Below are positions 40,099-49,034 of a DNA stretch of 64,000 bases, piece after piece. A program made the translations under genes and the position numbers. Positions within the stretch are counted from its first letter, which is position 1. Each line of letters starts with the position of its first letter. The notes beneath the pieces are model-generated. The model saw nothing but the letters and a program-made list of their open reading frames with translations, had not been told where the DNA came from and searched no databases. The stretch is from Bacteroidales bacterium (GTDB lineage: Bacteria > Bacteroidota > Bacteroidia > Bacteroidales > Paludibacteraceae): positions 119,132 through 183,131 of the forward strand of contig SUXE01000007.1 of NCBI GenBank assembly GCA_015061115.1, written 5' to 3'.

Positions 40099-40131
40099 AT
40101 GTAGGGCAACCACAAGGGATTGCCCCTACAG
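40099..40131. repeat. Palindrome of the TGTAGGGCA type (first copy)
   Basis: GTAGGGCAA (40101-40109) pairs with TTGCCCCTAC (40120-40129) with one bulge. A sibling lies at 43822. It may terminate the ABC exporter transcript. The rest of the gap 39841-40169 holds only REP-like copies C and D. Confidence 0.6.
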
Positions 40132-40169
40132 ATGTGGTTCAATCACACATTATGCATTATGAATTATTC

Positions 40170-42032
40170 TCAGTCCACCACAAACTGGCTGTTGTAAATC
40201 TCGTAGTATCTGCCTTTCTTTGCCAACAACTCTTCATGCTTGCCTTGTTCTGCGATTCTTCCTTCGTGCATCACCAGAATCTTGTCTGCATTCTTGATTG
40301 TGCTCAATCTGTGGGCGATCACGAATGATGTGCGACCTTTGGTAAGGTTGTTGATGGCTTTCTGAATGAGAATCTCTGTGCGTGTGTCGATGTTACTTGT
40401 CGCTTCATCAAACACAAGGATAGGTGTCTCGACGAGGATGGCTCTTGCGATTGTCAGCAACTGTTTCTGTCCGTTGCTGATGTTCTCTCCACCACGCAGG
40501 ATCTCGCTGTTGTAGCCTTGTGGAAGACGCTCTATGAAGTTGTGGGCATTGGCTGCCTTTGATGCGTTGATGATCTCTTCCTGTGTGGCTGCCGGCCATC
40601 CGTATGACACGTTGTAGTTCACTGTGTCGGAGAATAGGAACGGTACCTGCAATACGATACCCATCTGGTCTCGCAAACTCTCTTTCGTTATGTCTCGGAT
40701 ATCAATTCCGTCTACTTTGATAGAGCCTGAATTGATGTCGTAGAAACGGGTCAGAAGGTTGATGATTGTGGTCTTTCCGGCTCCCGTTGTGCCGACAATC
40801 GCTATCACTTCATCTTGTTTGGCTGTGAATGATATGTCTTTCAATATCAATTTGCCTGGCTCATATCCGAATGAGACGTGGTCGAACACGATGTCTCCTT
40901 TCACAGTCTCTTCTTTCAATGTGATAGCATCTGGCTTGTTGGTGATCGTCGGTTTTGTGTCAAGAATCGTGAAGATTCGTTCTGCTCCTGCGATTGCCGA
41001 CTGTACTGCGTTGAATTGTGACGCCACTTGGTTGATAGGACGTAGGAATTGTTTTGTGTAAAGAAGGAACGACTGGATTGTTCCGACGGTGATGGTGGCG
41101 ATTCCGATTCCAAACACAGTCAGATCAGAGGATGTCGCCATGATTCCACCCAACACTGCCACTATGATGTATATGATATTTTCAAGCACTCGCATCAGTG
41201 GCATAAGCAGTCCACTATAGATCTGCGCTTTCACTCCTGATTTGCGCAACTCTTCGTTGATGGCATTAAACTTGTCTATCTGTTGCTGCTCAATGCCGAA
41301 ACTGCGTACCATCTTGATTCCGCTCACACTCTCTTCCACCAAACCGTTCAGCTGGCCGAGTGAAACCTGTTGTGAAGAGAAGAATTTTCTCGTTTGTTTG
41401 GAGATGATATTTGTCATCATAAACACCACAGGTATGGACAAACAGCAGACAACTGTCAGAGTTGGACTCAATGCTACCATGGCCACGACTGTTCCTGCAA
41501 GTGTGAAGATGGTGTTGAATAGCTGGATGAATGAGTCTCCCAATCCAGATTTCATCAGCTCTACATCGTTGGTGAATCGGCTCATCAAGTCGCCTCGTTT
41601 ATGCACGTCATAGAAATGGATGTCCTGCTCGAGCATCTTGTCCATCATCTGTGTGCGGAGTTTTTTCGCGATTTTCAGGGAGACGTTGGTCATTCCATAT
41701 TGCTGTACCCAAGAGAACCATGAACTTGAAATATATAGCATCAGCAACATTATGACGATGACATTCAATTTTGTGAAATCCACCGTCAACGTTGACAAAT
41801 CTATACAGTTGTCTATCGCCTTACCGATAAGGATCGGAGCCATCAGTGTGCAGAACACCTCACATAGTGAACTGACAAGCATGATCACAAGCCATGTCCA
41901 ATGCTCTTTCCAATATGAGAAAATTCGTGCGATTGTCTTGCTTGTCTCCTGTGGACGTTCGTGCTTGGCAGTCATATCTCTCATTCTGCTGCCTGGTGCA
42001 CCACTGCCATCTGCCATCATTGGTCCTCTCAT
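40170..42032 (-). CDS. ABC exporter half-transporter, catalytic-site subunit
   Basis: 620 residues: cytoplasmic N-terminus, six-helix ABC transmembrane domain (about 50-340), and a nucleotide-binding domain. Walker A is VGTTGAGKTT; Walker B VFDEATSNID keeps the catalytic Glu; the signature is degenerate (ISNGQKQ). Its partner downstream of 42029 has the opposite pattern, which fits heterodimeric exporters of the TM287/288, LmrCD or BmrCD type with one working and one degenerate ATP site. Substrate could be drugs or lipids. Start overlaps the partner's stop by 4 bp (coupled). Confidence 0.92.
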   Translation of the reverse strand: MRGPMMADGSGAPGSRMRDMTAKHERPQETSKTIARIFSYWKEHWTWLVIMLVSSLCEVFCTLMAPILIGKAIDNCIDLSTLTVDFTKLNVIVIMLLMLYISSSWFSWVQQYGMTNVSLKIAKKLRTQMMDKMLEQDIHFYDVHKRGDLMSRFTNDVELMKSGLGDSFIQLFNTIFTLAGTVVAMVALSPTLTVVCCLSIPVVFMMTNIISKQTRKFFSSQQVSLGQLNGLVEESVSGIKMVRSFGIEQQQIDKFNAINEELRKSGVKAQIYSGLLMPLMRVLENIIYIIVAVLGGIMATSSDLTVFGIGIATITVGTIQSFLLYTKQFLRPINQVASQFNAVQSAIAGAERIFTILDTKPTITNKPDAITLKEETVKGDIVFDHVSFGYEPGKLILKDISFTAKQDEVIAIVGTTGAGKTTIINLLTRFYDINSGSIKVDGIDIRDITKESLRDQMGIVLQVPFLFSDTVNYNVSYGWPAATQEEIINASKAANAHNFIERLPQGYNSEILRGGENISNGQKQLLTIARAILVETPILVFDEATSNIDTRTEILIQKAINNLTKGRTSFVIAHRLSTIKNADKILVMHEGRIAEQGKHEELLAKKGRYYEIYNSQFVVD

Positions 42033-43762
42033 AGTTTGCCCTCCTCTGCACTTTGAACTTGTGAATCGTAAACTTCTCTATATTCCACTGATGATTTGTA
42101 AAGTTCATCGTGTGAACCATAGCATAGCATCTTTCCGTCTTCAATCATCAGAATCTTGTTGGCATCTTTGATTGAACTGATTCTTTGTGCTATGATGATC
42201 TTTGTCATCTCTAGTTTGCCCAACGCCTTACGGATTTTTGATTCTGTGATCAAATCTACAGCGCTCAGACTGTCGTCTAGAATAAGGATGTCAGGCTCTG
42301 AAATCAACGTGCGTGCGATGCTTATTCGTTGACGCTGACCTCCGGATATGTTTGTCGCGTCTTGCTCGATGATGTGGTTCAAACCATCTGGCAGAGACAA
42401 AACAAAATCTGCGATGTCTGCTTTTCTCAATGCTTCTATCATCTCTTCTTCCGTCGCATCCTCTTTGCCCATACGCATGTTGTCTGCGATTGTGCCTGAG
42501 AACAACACAGTGTTCTGCATCACCATTCCGACACTCTCCTGCAAAGCTTTTCTGTCAATCTCACGGATATCTTTACCTCCGATTTTTATTGAACCTTCTG
42601 TCACGTCGTAGAAACGAGGAATCAGATTCACCAGCGTCGACTTGCCTGAACCTGTACTGCCAAGGATCGCCAATGTCTCACCCTTGTTGATCTTGAATGA
42701 GATGTTAGAGATTTGGTTCTTGTTGGAACCTTCGTATTGGAAAGAGACATTGTCGAATTCCAAATCTCCTTCTTTTGGAACGTCCACTCCCGTCGACTGA
42801 AGGTCTAGCTCACATTCCGTCTCCAAAACTTCATTGATTCTCACCATAGAGGCTTCTGCCTGGGTGATCGACATTATCACTCGCTGTGCCATCATCAACG
42901 ACATCAGGATCTGAGTCATATAGTTGGTGCATGCCATGATGTCGCCGACATTCAAACGCCCGTCAGCCACTTCGTATTCTCCAAACCATAGGACTCCGAC
43001 TACTCCGAGATTCATGATGAACGACATGGCAGGCATCATTATAATTATGAGTTTGCTTACCTTCAGCGACGACGCTATGTAGTCTTCATTTGAAGCTTCG
43101 AATCTTTCTTTCTCTCCTGGTTCCCTTACGTATGCTTTGACGACGCGGATTCCAGAAAGCAATTCCTGCACCACTGTGTTGAACTTATCCATTTTCTGTT
43201 GCACAATGGTGAATAGAGGAAATGTCTTTTTCAATATATAGATAATAGTGAAAAGCAGGATTGGCAGGATGATGATAAGAATGTATGCCATCTTCAAGTC
43301 GAGCATGAACACCATCACAATGGCTCCGATAAACATGAATGGGGCACGGAAAAGCAGTCTCATAGATGCCTGTATCACGTTTTGCACTTGTGTCACATCG
43401 CTTGTGATACGTGTGATCAATGATCCTGTCTGTAGACGGTCGATATTGGAGAATGAGAATTTTTGTATGCGTGAGAACATGTTTGTACGCATGTCCGCAC
43501 CAAACGCATACGATACTTTTCCTGCGGCATAGATGGAAAAAATACCTGCGCACACTCCTATAAGTGTGATGATAAGCATCTTGATTCCCAATGCGGTGAT
43601 TATTTCAGACTCTCCGCCAATGACACCTCGGTTTACAATCTCCGACATGATTTTAGGCTGGACAAGTTCAGCGACGACTTCGATGACCACACATAATGGA
43701 GCCATGAGTGTCAGCGTGAGATGTTTTCTTAGAAATTGTAATATTATCTTTATACTTTTCAT
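42029..43762 (-). CDS. ABC exporter half-transporter, degenerate-site subunit
   Basis: 577 residues with a six-helix transmembrane domain (about 15-315) and a nucleotide-binding domain. Walker A GSTGSGKST and signature ISGGQRQ are canonical, but Walker B is ILDDSLSAVD: Asp replaces the catalytic Glu. This is the TM287-like subunit of a heterodimer with the following gene. Transcribed first in the pair. No regulator of the MarR or TetR type is adjacent. Confidence 0.92.
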   Translation of the reverse strand: MKSIKIILQFLRKHLTLTLMAPLCVVIEVVAELVQPKIMSEIVNRGVIGGESEIITALGIKMLIITLIGVCAGIFSIYAAGKVSYAFGADMRTNMFSRIQKFSFSNIDRLQTGSLITRITSDVTQVQNVIQASMRLLFRAPFMFIGAIVMVFMLDLKMAYILIIILPILLFTIIYILKKTFPLFTIVQQKMDKFNTVVQELLSGIRVVKAYVREPGEKERFEASNEDYIASSLKVSKLIIIMMPAMSFIMNLGVVGVLWFGEYEVADGRLNVGDIMACTNYMTQILMSLMMAQRVIMSITQAEASMVRINEVLETECELDLQSTGVDVPKEGDLEFDNVSFQYEGSNKNQISNISFKINKGETLAILGSTGSGKSTLVNLIPRFYDVTEGSIKIGGKDIREIDRKALQESVGMVMQNTVLFSGTIADNMRMGKEDATEEEMIEALRKADIADFVLSLPDGLNHIIEQDATNISGGQRQRISIARTLISEPDILILDDSLSAVDLITESKIRKALGKLEMTKIIIAQRISSIKDANKILMIEDGKMLCYGSHDELYKSSVEYREVYDSQVQSAEEGKL

Positions 43763-43821
43763 CTATTTTTTTTGTCTATCTGTTTTGTTTTGGTAGAGAA
43801 TCTTCTATTCCACTAAAGAAT

Positions 43822-43850
43822 GTAGGGCAGGTTTTTATGCCTGCCCGTAT
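43822..43850. repeat. Palindrome of the TGTAGGGCA type (second copy)
   Basis: TGTAGGGCAGG followed by CCTGCCC: arms 43825-43831 and 43840-43846. It lies in the short gap between the TPR-protein gene and the ABC exporter, both on the minus strand. Confidence 0.6.
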
Positions 43851-43865
43851 ATATAATTGATTTCT

Positions 43866-45899
43866 TTAATAGTGTTCAATAAGTAAGATGTTTCGTTGGT
43901 TGTTGACGGAGATGTTGCCGAATTTGGCAATGTCATTTTTAGAAAGCTGAAGTTTGGCATTCTTGTCGTTGGTCACTTTCATTATTAGACCTTTGACTTT
44001 GATGCCTTCGATTTCCAACTCTCTGATTGTCACAACAGTTGACTCTGTCAAATCTTTATATGGATCTTGACTCCATTCTTGAGTTTGGATGTATCCATAT
44101 TTAGTTAAGAATAGAGCGTCAGCAAAACTGATGCTTCCTATTGTAGCGGCAGTGTCGAGCAGACATGAGATGTCAAGATTGTTGAGTTTGCATCCCAATG
44201 CAAATTTCTGCTGCTCACGTCTGAATTTCACCTCTGTAGTAACCATAGCTTTTTGAGCATCTGATTTCTCAGCCTTTGTAAAGTTTGCTGACACACCACT
44301 TGCTTTCTTCCACTTTTCAACCAAAGCAATGTAAGAAGCTTTTGTTCTCAAACTGTCGAGGTTTGAGTCGGAATCCACTTGCGAGAAGTTGCGGTATCCA
44401 AGTTCAAAACTTTTTTCAAGGGAGGTTAAAGCGTTGGCAGTGTCGTTGATAGCCGCATAGAAGGAGGCGGCAGTGTAGTAGTTGTCTGCGTTTGGATAAG
44501 CTTTAAGTATCTCTTTTATAGATCTTTTGCCATCATTCTGCTTTCCGATATAAAGGTAGGCGAATGGCTTATGGTTTTCTGTTGCAGACGGTGCTGTTTC
44601 CAGTTTGATTACTCTTTCAAAATCTTTCTTTGATTTTTTGATTATACCTCTGCGATAATAGAGTGGGGCATAATTCGAATTGATCTGCATTCCCACTTCG
44701 TAGTCGGAAATCGCGTCTCCAGTCATCTTACGCATCTCTTGTACTCTACCGCGCAGGTAGTAATACTCGTAGTTCATTGGGTCGAGCGACACTGCTTTGT
44801 TGGCGTAGACAAGAGCTTCGGTTGATTCGTTTTGCAAAAGCAGGATTCTAGCGATACCTGCGTTTGCGGCAGCTGTCTCCTCTAACTCATTCGCCTCTTT
44901 ATACATTGCAAGAGCAGTGTTGTAGTCTCCCTTTTGGAAATAACAGTCACCTTTCCCAGAAGATGTGATAGCGTATTTTTCGCCAAGAATGTTTTCTAGT
45001 TTATTATAGTCTTCAATTGCCGCCTCAAATTTTCCAATCTTATTGTCGACAGCTGCACGACATTGTAACCATAGTACAGTATTCTCGTCAGCTTTGATCT
45101 TTTGGTCGATTTTAGGCATTGAATAAGTTACGCATTTAGAAGCCGCATTACTTAGATCTGCAAGATACGGGTTGTAATCCTCGTTGCTTGAAGCCACGTA
45201 TGAGATGTCGTCGAAAGCTCTTTCGTAATTTTGTAATCCGAGGTTAGCTTTGTATCGAAGCATGTAAGGTTCGATTTTCTCACCGTCGACGGCGATCGCT
45301 TGATCAAGTTTTGAGATGGCGTCTCTTTCTCTTTCGTTGTTGATGTAGTTTTTCGCCAATCCCATCAACGCATTGTAGTTTTTGCTGTCATAGCGAAGAG
45401 CTTTGGCAAAAGTTGTGTCGGAACCTTTGAAATCATTTCTTGATGCATAGATTTCTCCCATTTCGACGTAGATGTCAGCCAAAGTATTGTCAGCCAAAGC
45501 AGCTTTGTTCAACTCTTCCATAGCTGTCTCTGTGTGTCCCAAGGCACGGTAGCATTTAGCGCGTTGAAGAAGCAGGTCAGCCTGTTTGATTTTACTGCTT
45601 TTGGATAATTTCTTTACGATTTGGAATTTTTTATCTAGTTGGATGGCAAGATCTATATCTTTCAATGCAAGGTCGTTTTCGCCGATTCCAAGTTCGGCTA
45701 CCGAACGATAATAATATGCCTGAGGCTCCATCTCATGGTTGGATATATATGACGTCATCAGGTTGATAGCCGCAGTATAGTTTGATTTAGAAATCTCAGC
45801 AGCGGCGGTCGCCAAATCATCAGTTTTGGGTTTTGCATTGATAGTCGACGCAAAAGCAAAAAGCAATGCGGAATATGTAAATTTTTGTAGTGTCTTCAT
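43866..45899 (-). CDS. Secreted TPR protein with C-terminal retropepsin-like domain
   Basis: 677 residues from the ATG at 45899, which gives the signal peptide MKTLQKFTYSALLFAFASTINA; a TTG 51 bp upstream is less likely. Residues about 25-550 are tetratricopeptide repeats (for example AQAYYYRSVAELGIGENDLALKDIDLAI). The final 120 residues resemble a clan AA aspartic-protease domain: LGCKLNNLDISCLLDTAATIGSIS with the DT(G/A)A-type motif at Asp582, then VVTIRELEIEGIKVKGLIMKV and LQLSKNDIAKFG in place of LLG. The Gly of DTG is Ala here, so activity is uncertain. Periplasmic. Confidence 0.78.
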   Translation of the reverse strand: MKTLQKFTYSALLFAFASTINAKPKTDDLATAAAEISKSNYTAAINLMTSYISNHEMEPQAYYYRSVAELGIGENDLALKDIDLAIQLDKKFQIVKKLSKSSKIKQADLLLQRAKCYRALGHTETAMEELNKAALADNTLADIYVEMGEIYASRNDFKGSDTTFAKALRYDSKNYNALMGLAKNYINNERERDAISKLDQAIAVDGEKIEPYMLRYKANLGLQNYERAFDDISYVASSNEDYNPYLADLSNAASKCVTYSMPKIDQKIKADENTVLWLQCRAAVDNKIGKFEAAIEDYNKLENILGEKYAITSSGKGDCYFQKGDYNTALAMYKEANELEETAAANAGIARILLLQNESTEALVYANKAVSLDPMNYEYYYLRGRVQEMRKMTGDAISDYEVGMQINSNYAPLYYRRGIIKKSKKDFERVIKLETAPSATENHKPFAYLYIGKQNDGKRSIKEILKAYPNADNYYTAASFYAAINDTANALTSLEKSFELGYRNFSQVDSDSNLDSLRTKASYIALVEKWKKASGVSANFTKAEKSDAQKAMVTTEVKFRREQQKFALGCKLNNLDISCLLDTAATIGSISFADALFLTKYGYIQTQEWSQDPYKDLTESTVVTIRELEIEGIKVKGLIMKVTNDKNAKLQLSKNDIAKFGNISVNNQRNILLIEHY

Positions 45900-45961
45900 A
45901 ATATACCCGATATTAAGAATTAGTTTTTCAGACGCGATTCTTTGCGTCAACAGGTTGATTG

Positions 45962-46507
45962 CTATTGGATATCAATCAGTTTGTGTGTCTGCAGACTCAT
46001 TCTCCATTGAGGATGTTTTAGAATATAGTCTACTACTTCAGCAGTGTTTCCACATGAGAGTGGTTGCAGAAAACGGTGCTGGCTGTTGAAGTTTGTGAAT
46101 TTTTCTACGAATGAAGGGCTTGTAAACACAACTTTCAGTTCATTAGCTTTGTTGATAGCCAGTGGAGCCTCTTTAGGACTGCATGTTATCCAATCCACAT
46201 TTTGTGGGATAGCATGGGTTCCGTTTGTTTCGATCTGCACGTAGTATCCTGCAGATTTCAGTTTGCCGACAAACTCCTCGTCGATCCACAATGAAGGTTC
46301 TCCTCCCGTCAACACAACATGCTTGGATTGGAAGGAGGAGATTCTTTGTAGTATCTCTTCGTCGGAAAGGAATTCACCGGATTCATGGATGGTGTCGCAA
46401 AAATCGCATTTCAGGTTGCATCCGGAAAAACGAATGAAGATTGCGGCGGTTCCTGTATGGAATCCCTCACCTTGAAGCGAATAGAAGATTTCGTTAATCT
46501 TCCTCAT
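45962..46507 (-). CDS. queE: 7-carboxy-7-deazaguanine synthase
   Basis: Radical SAM enzyme of the queuosine/7-deazaguanine pathway, turning 6-carboxytetrahydropterin into 7-carboxy-7-deazaguanine. Cluster ligands are Cys30, Cys34, Cys37 in CNLKCDFC; the N-terminus NEIFYSLQGEGFHTGTAAIFIRFSGC is diagnostic, and LTGGEPSLW follows. 181 residues, a short form typical of Bacteroidota. It lies 17 bp after queD, whose product is its substrate. queC and queF are not in the window. Confidence 0.95.
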   Translation of the reverse strand: MRKINEIFYSLQGEGFHTGTAAIFIRFSGCNLKCDFCDTIHESGEFLSDEEILQRISSFQSKHVVLTGGEPSLWIDEEFVGKLKSAGYYVQIETNGTHAIPQNVDWITCSPKEAPLAINKANELKVVFTSPSFVEKFTNFNSQHRFLQPLSCGNTAEVVDYILKHPQWRMSLQTHKLIDIQ

Positions 46508-46524
46508 AGTCGGAATATTGTGGA

Positions 46525-46857
46525 TTAGTCTTCCTCGTAGATTGCTGTATTGTTCTCGCTTTCAGTTACTTCTACTCTGAAAGCTGTAGGAATCTGGTCG
46601 CAGATCCACTTCGCGATATTTTCTGCTGTAGGGTTGAATGGCAACACATCATTTAGATAAGTGTGGTCTAAAGTACGGTGTAGCATACTCTTGATAGCGG
46701 TGAAATCCTCTACCATACCATTCTCGTTAAGCTCCTTGCTTCTGCAACTGATTGTGATGATCCAGTTGTGGCCATGAAGTTTGTTGCATTGGCTTTCATA
46801 TGTTGTCTTCAGACTGTGAGCTGCAGATATTTCTATTCTTTTTCGTATTGTATACAT
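46525..46857 (-). CDS. queD: 6-carboxy-5,6,7,8-tetrahydropterin synthase
   Basis: Second step of 7-deazaguanine synthesis: dihydroneopterin triphosphate to 6-carboxytetrahydropterin. Start at the ATG at 46857 (MYTIRKRIEISAAHSL); a longer frame upstream is untranslated-like. Zinc ligands His14, His28 and His30 (KLHGHNW), catalytic Cys24 (ESQCNKLHGH), and the His-Asp pair near DHTYLND. 110 residues. First gene of the queDE operon. No preQ1 riboswitch was recognised upstream. Confidence 0.95.
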   Translation of the reverse strand: MYTIRKRIEISAAHSLKTTYESQCNKLHGHNWIITISCRSKELNENGMVEDFTAIKSMLHRTLDHTYLNDVLPFNPTAENIAKWICDQIPTAFRVEVTESENNTAIYEED

Positions 46858-46998
46858 AATTATATGATGTTTTTGATTTATGCAAATTTGCGAAAAAAAA
46901 ATGATTTTTCTAACGGATTTGTTAGAAAAGAAACAATATTCCTCCATTTCTCTTTAGTAAATTATAAAGTACATATTCTTCGCTGTCTTCAATTATAT

Positions 46999-47006
46999 TA
47001 TTTTTG
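46999..47006 (+). promoter_or_regulatory. -7 element (TATTTTTG) before the first YD-repeat gene
   Basis: TAnnTTTG match 47 bp before the ATG at 47054; no -33 box at standard spacing. Confidence 0.45.
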
Positions 47007-47053
47007 TGGACAGGAAACGAATAATTTTTTGTTGTGACAAAAAAAATAAGTTA

Positions 47054-48148
47054 ATGATAAACAAAGTTGCTATTATACTATCAGGTCTATTGACTGTTTT
47101 GTTTTTGACTTCGATTTCATTTGGCGAAAGCAAAGTCGAAAAGAAAAATGATTGGGAAAAATGTGAAATTAAAGGTGAGGTGAAGGAAAGAAGAGTTTAT
47201 GAATATCGTTATTTTAATGATTCAAAGACAGAAGAATTTTTTTTAAGGAAGTTTGACAGAATTGGAAATTTAGTAGAAAAAGAGGAACGTTATTATGAAG
47301 ATACAACTGCATATGTAAATAAATATTATTATAGGTATGACGATAATAACAATTTGATAGAGGAACTTTTGTTCGATTCAAAGTTTGGTTCAGAAGAAAG
47401 AGTTATTTATGAATATGATGAAAAAGGACAGTGCGTTGAAAAACAGATGTTTAACTCAAAGGGAGAAAGTCGATATCGTTTTGTGAAAAAGTATGATGAT
47501 AATGGAAATGTAATAGAAGAACTTTATTACAATTGGAGTGATACCTTGTCTAATATTACATATCGCAAGTATGATGTGAAAGGAAACCTTCTTGATGATG
47601 GGAGAGGCACAATTTACAAGTATGATGATAAAGGAAATGTAATAGAAATTTGTAATTTTGGTTATGAAGGAGATTTGTTGAAAAAAATAAATTATGAGTA
47701 TGATAATAAAGGTATTTTGATAAAAGATTGTTGTTTTGATGCATTAAATGAAACTTATGATTCGATGAAGATTACATATAATGATAAAGGTCAGAAAATC
47801 GAGTCTGTAGTAAGTATTTATGGTGCTGATGGTAATTGGCTTTATACAAATAGATTAAAATTCAAATATGATAAAAAAGGGAGATTGGTTACGAAAAGAT
47901 ATAGCTTCAGTAGATCGGATCCTTCTTATACTTGGAAATATTATAAAGAGACTTTTAAATATGATAAAAATGGAAATAAAGTTGAACACCGTAGTTATGC
48001 TGCTGATGATGATAAGAAAATTGTATATGAAGATGAAATAGAAATTTTTAAATATGATGATATAGGTAATTTGATTGAATATAAAATGAAATATGGCAAA
48101 TATCTTAGTCATGAAGTACAATATGAATATGTGTATTATGATGAATAG
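47054..48148 (+). CDS. Secreted YD-repeat protein
   Basis: 364 residues from the ATG at 47054 with signal peptide MINKVAIILSGLLTVLFLTSISFG. The rest is at least a dozen short repeats of the form YDDNGNVIEE, YDDKGNVIE, YDNKGILI, KYDKKGRLV and FKYDKNGNKVE, the YD motif also found in RHS proteins and wall-associated adhesins. There is no RHS core, toxin tip or sorting domain, and repeats are more spaced than in RHS. A solenoid of beta-hairpins on the surface or in the periplasm is likely. A shorter relative closes the cluster at 50671. Confidence 0.78.
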   Translation: MINKVAIILSGLLTVLFLTSISFGESKVEKKNDWEKCEIKGEVKERRVYEYRYFNDSKTEEFFLRKFDRIGNLVEKEERYYEDTTAYVNKYYYRYDDNNNLIEELLFDSKFGSEERVIYEYDEKGQCVEKQMFNSKGESRYRFVKKYDDNGNVIEELYYNWSDTLSNITYRKYDVKGNLLDDGRGTIYKYDDKGNVIEICNFGYEGDLLKKINYEYDNKGILIKDCCFDALNETYDSMKITYNDKGQKIESVVSIYGADGNWLYTNRLKFKYDKKGRLVTKRYSFSRSDPSYTWKYYKETFKYDKNGNKVEHRSYAADDDKKIVYEDEIEIFKYDDIGNLIEYKMKYGKYLSHEVQYEYVYYDE

Positions 48149-48253
48149 TGTCATTGCTTTGGAAGTGCGAAATATGGTCTTTATTTCACTTATGAATTTA
48201 GTAAACATAGAAAATAAGTTTGTTTAGAACATGATATTTTGTGTTTTTGTTGT

Positions 48254-48261
48254 TACTTTTG
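48254..48261 (+). promoter_or_regulatory. -7 element (TACTTTTG) before the first small OMP gene
   Basis: TAnnTTTG match 40 bp before the ATG at 48302; no -33 box at standard spacing. Confidence 0.4.
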
Positions 48262-48301
48262 CTAATGAAATATTTACGATGTGACTAAAACTGTTTATGC
48301 T

Positions 48302-49018
48302 ATGAAAAAAATCTTTCTTTTGACTATGATGCTATTAGCTTCATTGTCAATGTTTTCGCGAACCACTCCTGAAACAATTTATCTTAAATCAGGAAGTGTG
48401 ATTAATGGAGAAATCATAGAGTATGTTCCGAACCAATCGATTAAGATTATTACATCAGACTATAGTGTATTTGTATGTAAACTAGAAGACGTAGACAAGG
48501 TTGTTCGAAACATAACTGCAAATTTAGAAAATCAACAATCGACAGCTTTTGTCACACCACAAAAAGGATATAGATTCTTTATTGCCGCAGATCAAATGAC
48601 AGGGAATTTGACAGGCTTTAAGTTTACAACAACTCATGGTGCTCAATTAAACAATAAAATATTTTTGGGCGGAGGTCTTGGTTTTTGTGTGGCCGAAGAT
48701 GAGAAAAGTTGGGATACTTATTTGTCGATTCCTTTTTATGCCGATTTTCGTTATGATATTTTAGATAAAAAAATCACTCCATTTATAGGGGCTAGGGCTG
48801 GTGTCGCCTTTGCTATAGAAGGCATAACTGGTTTTTATGGAAATTTATCCTTTGGTGGACGATTCAAAAGATTTTCAATTTCAATGGGCGTGGAGACATT
48901 GAAAGGATCGGATCTATACTATAAGTTCGATAATGATGACTATTATGGCACTTATGTTGAAATACCTGAACCATATCGAGCATTCTCTTTTGTGACAAGA
49001 TTTGCGTTTGAGTTCTAA
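48302..49018 (+). CDS. Small predicted outer-membrane protein, paralogue 1
   Basis: 238 residues from the ATG at 48302. Signal peptide, then a conserved 60-residue module TIYLKSGSVINGEIIEYVPNQSIKIITSDYSVFVCKLEDVDKVVRN, found widely in Bacteroidota. A glycine/aromatic-rich barrel-like domain follows (GLGFCVAEDE, YADFRYDILDKKITPFIGARAG, FYGNLSFGGR), ending in FVTRFAFEF with a terminal Phe as in outer-membrane barrels. Three paralogues stand in a row. Function unknown. Confidence 0.75.
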   Translation: MKKIFLLTMMLLASLSMFSRTTPETIYLKSGSVINGEIIEYVPNQSIKIITSDYSVFVCKLEDVDKVVRNITANLENQQSTAFVTPQKGYRFFIAADQMTGNLTGFKFTTTHGAQLNNKIFLGGGLGFCVAEDEKSWDTYLSIPFYADFRYDILDKKITPFIGARAGVAFAIEGITGFYGNLSFGGRFKRFSISMGVETLKGSDLYYKFDNDDYYGTYVEIPEPYRAFSFVTRFAFEF

Positions 49019-49034
49019 ACAAAATTATTACACA

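Noticed and set aside
47054-48148. RHS polymorphic toxin
   Set aside because: YD motifs are present, but the length is far too short and there is no RHS core box or C-terminal toxin domain.
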